From contig JAMPXR010000224.1 in NCBI GenBank assembly GCA_023701085.1, positions 1 to 5,030 on the forward strand: a stretch of DNA of 5,030 bases, read 5' to 3'. Numbering within the stretch: position 1 is the first letter of the stretch; each line of letters begins with the position of its first letter. The notes beneath the pieces are model-generated. The model was not told the origin of the DNA, did not search any database, and saw only the letters and a program-made list of their open reading frames with translations. This DNA is from Ramlibacter sp. (GTDB lineage Bacteria; Pseudomonadota; Gammaproteobacteria; Burkholderiales; Burkholderiaceae_C). Shown one piece after another: positions 1 to 5,030 of this stretch. Position numbers and translations under genes: made by a program.

Positions 1-930
1 ACCCAGGGGCCGCCCGGCGTGTTCATCATGGACTGCGAGACCTTCGAGATCCTGGGGCGCTGGGAGATCGAGCGCGGGCCGCAAAAGCTGCACTACGACT
101 TCTGGTGGAACCTGCCGCGCGACTACATGGTGTCCAGCGAATGGGCCCTGCCGCCGCAGTTCGAGAACGGCATCGTCCCGGAAGATCTGCTGGCCAACCG
201 GTATGGCCATTCGGTGCATTTCTGGGACCTGCGCGAGCGCAGGCACGCGCAGGCCATCGACCTCGGCGCCAACCACCAGATGGCGCTCGAGATCCGTCCC
301 GCGCACGACCCCACGCGGGAATACGGTTTCATCGGCGTGGTGGTCGACACGACCAACCTGGAAGGCTCGATCTGGACCTGGTACCGCGAGAACGGCCAGT
401 TCCACATCAAGAAGACCGCGACCGTTCCGCCCGAACCGGCGCAGGCCGAGAAACTGCCGCCGCTGCTCAAGGGCTTCGGTGCCGTGCCGCCGCTGATCAG
501 CGACATCGACCTGTCGCTCGATGACCGGTTCCTGTACGTGGCGTGCTGGGGCACGGGCGAATTGCGGCAGTACGACGTGACCGATCCGATGAAGCCGGCG
601 CTGGCCGGCAGCGTGCGCATCGGCGGCATCGCGCAGCATGTGCCGCACCCGAGCGGCAAGCCGTTCGGCGGCGGACCGCAGATGACCGAGATCAGCCGGG
701 ACGGCCAGCGCGTTTACTTCACCAACTCGCTGTACAGCGCCTGGGACCCGCAGTTCTATCCCGACGGCGTGCCCGGCGTGCAGGCGATGTGCCATGTCGG
801 CGGCAACGGCGGCGGCATCACGCTGGATCCGCAGTTCTACGTCGACTTCGGGCCGGACTACGGCGCGCACCAGATCCGCCTGCAGGGGGGCGACTGCTCG
901 ACCGATTCCTTCTGCTACACCTCGGCTTGA
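1..930 (+). CDS. mtoX: SBP56-family selenium-binding protein / methanethiol oxidase, C-terminal part (5' truncated by window)
   Basis: This is the end of an SBP56-family protein. Bacterial members with proven activity are copper-dependent, often periplasmic methanethiol oxidases that convert methanethiol to formaldehyde, H2S and H2O2; other members are simply called selenium-binding proteins. The frame is open from base 1 (it begins T-Q-G-P-P-G), so the true start lies upstream. About 309 residues are present, against roughly 430-470 for the family. Diagnostic blocks are YGHSVHFWD (about 202-228), LSLDDRFLY followed by GELRQYDVTDP (511-591), GGGPQM (667-684), SLYSAWDPQFYPDG (727-768) and the C-terminal signature GGDCSTDSFC. 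These match human SELENBP1 in order and spacing. Histidines in the HSVH and NHQ segments and in GAHQ near the end are candidate metal ligands. The N-terminal signal region and the family's N-terminal cysteine motif are outside the window, so location and true MTO activity cannot be judged. The family assignment is secure; the mtoX symbol is an inference. Confidence 0.94.
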   Translation, partial: TQGPPGVFIMDCETFEILGRWEIERGPQKLHYDFWWNLPRDYMVSSEWALPPQFENGIVPEDLLANRYGHSVHFWDLRERRHAQAIDLGANHQMALEIRPAHDPTREYGFIGVVVDTTNLEGSIWTWYRENGQFHIKKTATVPPEPAQAEKLPPLLKGFGAVPPLISDIDLSLDDRFLYVACWGTGELRQYDVTDPMKPALAGSVRIGGIAQHVPHPSGKPFGGGPQMTEISRDGQRVYFTNSLYSAWDPQFYPDGVPGVQAMCHVGGNGGGITLDPQFYVDFGPDYGAHQIRLQGGDCSTDSFCYTSA

Positions 931-1610
931 ACGCGACCGCGCTCTGGCTCACGATCATCGCCCTCGGTGTCTATCACGGTCTGAACCCCGCGATGGGATG
1001 GCCGCTGGCGGTGGCCAACGGCATGGCCGCGCGCCGGGGCGGCGCGGTGTTCGCGACCCTGCTGCCGCTGGGCGGCGGGCATTTCGCCGCCATGGCGGTC
1101 GTGCTCCTGCCGTTCGCCTGGCTCGGCTGGTACGCGCAGTCGAGCCGCGCCATCCGCCTGGTCGCGGCGGCGCTGGTCCTGCTGTTCGGCGTCTACAAGC
1201 TCATCGCGCGACGCCATCCGCGGGCGCTGGCGCGCATCCGTCCGGCGCAGCTGGCCTGGTGGTCGTTCCTGATGGCCACCGCGCATGGAGCCGGGCTGAT
1301 GTTGGTGCCGTTCATGCTGGGGCTGTGTGCGACGGCGCCGCCGGGCGCACAGGCGAGCGGCATCGCCCGGACGCGCGACCTGGGCCACACCGCCGTCATG
1401 AACTACCTGGCGCAGTCGGATCTCGCCACCGCGGCCGTGGTCGCGGCGGCGCACTCGCTGGCGATGCTGCTGGCCGGCGCCGCCATGGCCTGGGCCGTGT
1501 ACCGCTACCTGGGGCTGCGCTTTCTCAGACGCGCCTGGTTCAATCTGGATTCCATTTGGGGGGCCAGTCTGGTCATCGCCGGCGCGGCAGGGATCGGCAT
1601 GGCCTTGTGA
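927..1610 (+). CDS. Small polytopic membrane protein with HGLNPAMGW motif, coupled to the SBP56 gene
   Basis: This is a 227-residue, strongly hydrophobic protein of unproven function. I chose TTG 927 because it overlaps the upstream TGA in a TTGA arrangement and keeps the N-terminal helix; the next in-frame ATG (993) would remove the conserved-looking H17-G-L-N-P-A-M-G-W segment. No Shine-Dalgarno precedes the TTG, so translation probably depends on re-initiation after the SBP56 gene. By eye there are six membrane segments, at about 4-31, 40-67, 74-94, 109-134, 166-192 and 209-227. Arginines cluster in loops 1-2 (R36, R37), 3-4 (95-105) and 5-6 (193-202), which predicts both termini outside. 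Histidines H17, H52, H120 and H176 fall within or beside four of the helices. The pattern loosely recalls NicO/UreH-type metal transporters, but their HX4DH motif is absent. A role in metal supply or efflux for the neighbouring enzyme is inference only. Confidence 0.83.
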   Translation: MNATALWLTIIALGVYHGLNPAMGWPLAVANGMAARRGGAVFATLLPLGGGHFAAMAVVLLPFAWLGWYAQSSRAIRLVAAALVLLFGVYKLIARRHPRALARIRPAQLAWWSFLMATAHGAGLMLVPFMLGLCATAPPGAQASGIARTRDLGHTAVMNYLAQSDLATAAVVAAAHSLAMLLAGAAMAWAVYRYLGLRFLRRAWFNLDSIWGASLVIAGAAGIGMAL

Positions 1611-1650
1611 CATGGGCCGCGTGCGGCACACTTCGAGGCATACGCAACTC

Positions 1651-1654
1651 GAGG
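1651..1654 (+). promoter_or_regulatory. Ribosome binding site deciding the psuG start
   Basis: GAGG lies 8 nt before ATG 1663. The in-frame ATG at 1612 lies one base after the previous stop codon and has no purine-rich stretch at the right distance, so 1663 is the better start. Confidence 0.6.
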
Positions 1655-1662
1655 CCCCTGAG

Positions 1663-2619
<957 letters not shown>

Positions 2620-2647
2620 TGCGCACCGCGCCCGCGGACCGCAGCGG
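2620..2647. other. Convergent intergenic gap between psuG and the AraC-type gene
   Basis: Only 28 nt separate the two stop codons. The sequence contains CCGCG and CGCGG arms with a 2-nt centre (2626-2637) and CCGC/GCGG around one base (2639-2647). Both are too tight for ordinary RNA hairpins and no T-run follows on either strand, so I do not call a terminator. Transcripts from the two sides may overlap. Confidence 0.5.
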
Positions 2648-3694
2648 CTACCCCTGCATGTGCCGCCTGAATTCCGCCGGGCTCGCGCCGGTCCACTGCC
2701 TGAACGCCCGGATGAAACTCTTCTCGTTGCGAAACCCCGTGGCCGCCGCGACCTGCTTGACCGGGCTGGCGCTGCGATAGAGCAGGTCCTTCGCGCGCTC
2801 GCAGCGGACCTCGTCCTTGAGCCGCTGCAGGCTCGCGCCTTCTTCCTTGAGCTGCCGGTGCAGCGTGCGCGGCGACATGTGCAACATGGCCGCCAGCCCG
2901 TCCGCGCCATGGGTCTCGGCGGGCCGGGCCGCCAGCGCCTGGCGCACTTGCTGGACGATCAGCCGGTCGCGCCGGTATTGCCGCACCGTGAGCGGCAATG
3001 CGTGCTGCAGCATCAGGCGCAGCGCCTTTTCGTCGCGCCGCAGCGGCAGCGCGAGGTAGCGGGCGTCGAAGCCGATCTCGGCGCGCGGCGCGCCGAACGT
3101 CACCGGCCCCGGAAACAGCAGCGGGTACACGTCGGCATGGGCGGGCGCGGCGAACGGAAAGCGCGCGCCCAGCAGCGGAATGCGCGAGTCCACGTACCAG
3201 CAGGCCAGGCCGTGGATGTTGCGCAGCACATGCACCAGGCAGAATTCGCGGCCTTCGGCGCCGTCGGCCAGCGGGCCGCGCTCCTCGATGGCGATGGCGG
3301 CGCGCCCGGCCGCCACCGCCAGCTCCAGCCGGATGTTGTCGGCCAGCAGCGCGTGATGGCGGCACCAGCGCCCCAGCGCGACGCCCAGGTCGGGCGAGCT
3401 GAGCGAGGCACGCGCCAGCATGCCGTAGCTGCCCCAGGGCAGCGGCCGCGAGAAGGCCCCCAGGGCCTCATCGTCGAGCTGCCGCATCGCGGTCGCCGAC
3501 AGCACCTCCATTTGCCGGGACGTCATGCGGGCCTGCTTCCGATGCAGCATGGCTGGCGTGATCTGTGCCAGTTCCAGGGCTTCGCCCGGGTCCCGGCCGT
3601 AGTGCCGGTACGCCGCCACGATAGCTCGGCCAAAAGCCATCGGTGTGGCGGCCCTGGGGCTGTCGGCGGGCGCGCGGGGCATTGCGGATCGCAT
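2648..3694 (-). CDS. AraC-family transcriptional regulator (arabinose-binding-like sensor domain plus AraC HTH)
   Basis: This is a 348-residue DNA-binding regulator. Residues about 22-205 resemble the PF12625-type N-terminal domain of the OruR/VirS-like AraC subgroup; the stretch PWGSYGMLARASLSSPDLGVAL and the following RWCRHHALLADN are typical of it. Residues about 261-348 form the AraC DNA-binding domain with two helix-turn-helix units: AAMLHMSPRTLHRQLKEEG (about 268-286) and VKQVAAATGFRNEKSFIRAF (about 312-331), followed by the family ending RQWTGASPAEFRR. The start at 3694 is supported by a GGAG eight bases upstream; M5 and M19 are less likely alternatives. The gene diverges from liuB across 134 bp and converges with psuG. 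Regulators of this subgroup often control amino-acid or acyl-CoA catabolism, so control of the liuB operon, and perhaps of itself, is a reasonable inference. The effector is unknown. Confidence 0.93.
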   Translation of the reverse strand: MRSAMPRAPADSPRAATPMAFGRAIVAAYRHYGRDPGEALELAQITPAMLHRKQARMTSRQMEVLSATAMRQLDDEALGAFSRPLPWGSYGMLARASLSSPDLGVALGRWCRHHALLADNIRLELAVAAGRAAIAIEERGPLADGAEGREFCLVHVLRNIHGLACWYVDSRIPLLGARFPFAAPAHADVYPLLFPGPVTFGAPRAEIGFDARYLALPLRRDEKALRLMLQHALPLTVRQYRRDRLIVQQVRQALAARPAETHGADGLAAMLHMSPRTLHRQLKEEGASLQRLKDEVRCERAKDLLYRSASPVKQVAAATGFRNEKSFIRAFRQWTGASPAEFRRHMQG

Positions 3695-3702
3695 GCCGCA
3701 GT

Positions 3703-3706
3703 CTCC
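3703..3706 (-). promoter_or_regulatory. Ribosome binding site of the AraC-type regulator
   Basis: On the minus strand GGAG lies 8 nt before the ATG at 3694-3692. It supports the longest reading of the regulator over internal starts at M5 and M19. Confidence 0.6.
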
Positions 3707-3768
3707 GATATCGTGGCGTGATTTGCAACCTGGCTGGCGGCCCCATCTGCCCCGGCGGGTTTAAGCTC

Positions 3769-3780
3769 GCGCCTTGGCGC
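3769..3780. repeat. 12-bp inverted repeat, possible operator upstream of liuB
   Basis: GCGCC and GGCGC arms flank a central TT. The repeat sits about 50 bp before the liuB start, between the TTTAAG and TAAGGT elements, where a repressor or activator could act. The arms are only 5 bp and GC-rich, so chance occurrence in this genome is quite possible. It does not resemble the AT-rich palindrome described for LiuR-type MerR regulators. Confidence 0.3.
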
Positions 3781-3818
3781 TAAGGTAGAGGCCGTGCCCG
3801 GCCGCCCCTGCCAACGCC

Positions 3819-3822
3819 GAGG
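3819..3822 (+). promoter_or_regulatory. Ribosome binding site of liuB
   Basis: GAGG, within the purine run GAGGAAAG (3819-3826), lies 6 nt before ATG 3829. It fixes the start of the carboxyltransferase gene. Confidence 0.7.
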
Positions 3823-3828
3823 AAAGCC

Positions 3829-5030
3829 ATGCCCGTTCTTGAATCGCTGCTCAACCCCCGCTCCGCCGAATTCCAGGCCAATGCCGCCGCCATGCGCGCG
3901 CTGGTCGACGACCTGGGGCTGCAGGTGGCCCGGCATGCGGAAGGCGGCGGCGAAATCGCGCGGGCCAGGCACATGGCGCGCGGCAAACTCTCGCCGCGCG
4001 ACCGCGTGGCCACGCTGCTGGATCCCGGCACGCCCTTCCTGGAACTGGCGCCCATGGCGGGCCACGGCCTGTTCAACGGCGACGCGCCCTGCGGCGGCAT
4101 CATCGCCGGCGTCGGGCGCGTGAGCGGGGTCGACTGCATGATCGTGTGCAACGACGCCACGGTGAAGGGCGGCACCTACTTCCCGATCACCGTCAAGAAG
4201 CACCTGCGGGCGCAGGAGATCGCGCAGCAGAACCGCCTGCAGTGCATCTACCTGGTGGACTCGGGCGGCGCCAACCTGCCCACGCAGGACGACGTGTTCC
4301 CCGACCGCGAGCACTTCGGCCGCATCTTCTACAACCAGGCCAACCTGAGCGCGCAGGGCATCGCGCAGATCGCGGTGGTGATGGGCTCGTGCACCGCCGG
4401 CGGCGCCTACATGCCGGCGATGAGCGACGAGACCATCATCGTGAAGAACCAGGGCACGATCTTTTTGGGCGGGCCGCCCCTGGTGAAGGCCGCCATCGGC
4501 GAGGTCGTGTCGGCCGAAGACCTGGGCGGCGGCGACGTGCACACGCGCCTGTCGGGCGTGGCCGACCACTTGGCGCAGAACGACCTGCACGCGCTGGCGC
4601 TGGCGCGCCAGGCGGTGGCGACCCTGAACCGCGGCAAGAAGATCGAGCAGCAGCTGCGCGAGCCGAGGCCGCCCCGCTACGACCCGCGCGAGCTCTACGG
4701 TGTGGTGCCCAGCGACACGCGCAAGCCCTACGACGTGCACGAGATCATCGCGCGCATCGTCGACGACTCCGAGTTCCACGAGTTCAAGGCGCGCTACGGC
4801 ACCACGCTGGTGTGCGGCTTCGCCCACATCGAGGGCATGCCGGTGGGATTCATCGCCAACAACGGAATCCTGTTTTCCGAGAGCGCGCAGAAATGCGCGC
4901 ACTTCATCGAACTGTGCTGCCAGCGCAAGGTGCCGCTGGTGTTCCTGCAGCACATCACCGGCTTCAGGGTCGGGCGCAAGTCCGAGAACGAGGGCATCGC
5001 CCGCCATGGCGCCAAGATGGTGACCGCGGT
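3829..5030 (+). CDS. liuB: Methylcrotonyl-CoA carboxylase beta (carboxyltransferase) subunit, 3' truncated by window
   Basis: This subunit transfers the carboxyl group from biotin (carried by the alpha subunit, LiuD/MccA) to 3-methylcrotonyl-CoA, giving 3-methylglutaconyl-CoA in leucine and isovalerate breakdown. The window holds 400 complete codons of a family about 535 residues long, and the frame is open at the right edge. Visible motifs are RGKLSPRDR (about 51-59), [20 protein letters not shown] (144-151), the N-domain active-site block [17 protein letters not shown] (185-201), GGPPLVKAA followed by [16 protein letters not shown], and the C-domain block [12 protein letters not shown] (344 onward) leading to FLQHITGF. 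Human MCCC2 shares this whole layout, which separates it from propionyl-CoA carboxylase. Several near-invariant positions are replaced: I223 for T, C356 for G, H375 for N, R380 for M and S385 for Y (by recall of the family). It is the first gene after the divergent AraC regulator; isovaleryl-CoA dehydrogenase, which often precedes liuB, is absent here. Confidence 0.95.
   Translation, partial: MPVLESLLNPRSAEFQANAAAMRALVDDLGLQVARHAEGGGEIARARHMARGKLSPRDRVATLLDPGTPFLELAPMAGHGLFNGDAPCGGIIAGVGRVSGVDCMIVCNDATVKGGTYFPITVKKHLRAQEIAQQNRLQCIYLVDSGGANLPTQDDVFPDREHFGRIFYNQANLSAQGIAQIAVVMGSCTAGGAYMPAMSDETIIVKNQGTIFLGGPPLVKAAIGEVVSAEDLGGGDVHTRLSGVADHLAQNDLHALALARQAVATLNRGKKIEQQLREPRPPRYDPRELYGVVPSDTRKPYDVHEIIARIVDDSEFHEFKARYGTTLVCGFAHIEGMPVGFIANNGILFSESAQKCAHFIELCCQRKVPLVFLQHITGFRVGRKSENEGIARHGAKMVTA

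Larger units (their letters stand above)
3695..3828. promoter_or_regulatory. Divergent control region between the AraC-type gene and liuB
   Basis: This 134-bp spacer separates two genes transcribed away from each other, so it must hold the promoter of the regulator and probably that of the liuB operon. It contains the window's most AT-containing non-coding stretch: TTTAAG at 3760-3765, TAAGGT at 3781-3786, TTGCAA at 3723-3728 and the palindrome CGATATCG at 3706-3713. TTTAAG and TAAGGT are separated by only 15 bp, which is short for a sigma-70 promoter, and I could not assign a convincing -35/-10 pair on either strand. The role is inferred from gene layout, not from a recognised promoter. Confidence 0.6.

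Noticed and set aside
543..926. Upstream extension of the membrane-protein frame inside the SBP56 gene
   Set aside because: This part translates to an arginine- and alanine-rich sequence out of frame with SBP56. The hydrophobic, family-like part begins only near the TTG at 927.
1612..1662. Earlier ATG for psuG adding 17 residues
   Set aside because: It has no ribosome binding site, and the added residues (MGRVRHTSRHTQL...) have no counterpart in the family. With the 1663 start the key glutamate is residue 31, as in E. coli PsuG.
2626..2637. Possible terminator hairpin between psuG and the AraC-type gene
   Set aside because: The arms are only 5 bp with a 2-nt centre, too tight for an RNA loop, and no T-run follows on either strand.
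3523..5007. Long minus-strand open frame (494 codons) across liuB and the divergent spacer
   Set aside because: The product is repetitive in H, V, A and R with no family signature. It runs through the non-coding spacer and opposes the clear LiuB motifs, so it is a shadow frame.

Overview
The window is a dense, GC-rich bacterial segment. Its protein families and their style (a leucine-catabolism carboxyltransferase divergent from an AraC-type regulator, very high GC at third codon positions) suggest a betaproteobacterium of the order Burkholderiales. Alcaligenaceae such as Bordetella or Achromobacter, or a Comamonadaceae relative, are plausible, but this rests on pattern memory rather than a search. 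There are five protein genes, two of them cut by the window edges. I see no RNA genes, insertion sequences, CRISPR arrays or long repeats.

Left part (1-2619, plus strand): the C-terminal two thirds of an SBP56-family selenium-binding protein / methanethiol oxidase runs to 930. Its stop codon overlaps by 4 nt the TTG start of a small six-helix membrane protein (927-1610) that carries a histidine in most of its membrane segments. After 52 nt comes a complete psuG (1663-2619), pseudouridine-5'-phosphate glycosidase. All three could be co-transcribed, but only the first two look translationally coupled and likely to share a function.

Right part (2648-5030): an AraC-family regulator on the minus strand (2648-3694) converges on psuG with 28 nt between stops. 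It diverges from the beta subunit of methylcrotonyl-CoA carboxylase (liuB/mccB, from 3829, cut by the right edge). The 134-bp divergent spacer is the obvious control region and holds a 12-bp inverted repeat. The likely reading is that the AraC protein senses a metabolite and controls a leucine/isovalerate catabolic operon that begins with liuB and continues beyond the window.

Most content is ordinary metabolism. Two observations deserve a second look. One is the uncharacterised histidine-rich membrane protein coupled to the SBP56 enzyme, a candidate metal-handling partner. The other is a set of non-conservative replacements at near-invariant positions of LiuB, most of them close together near the right edge. 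These could be sequence errors, early decay or real divergence. I found no convincing evidence of an entirely new system.
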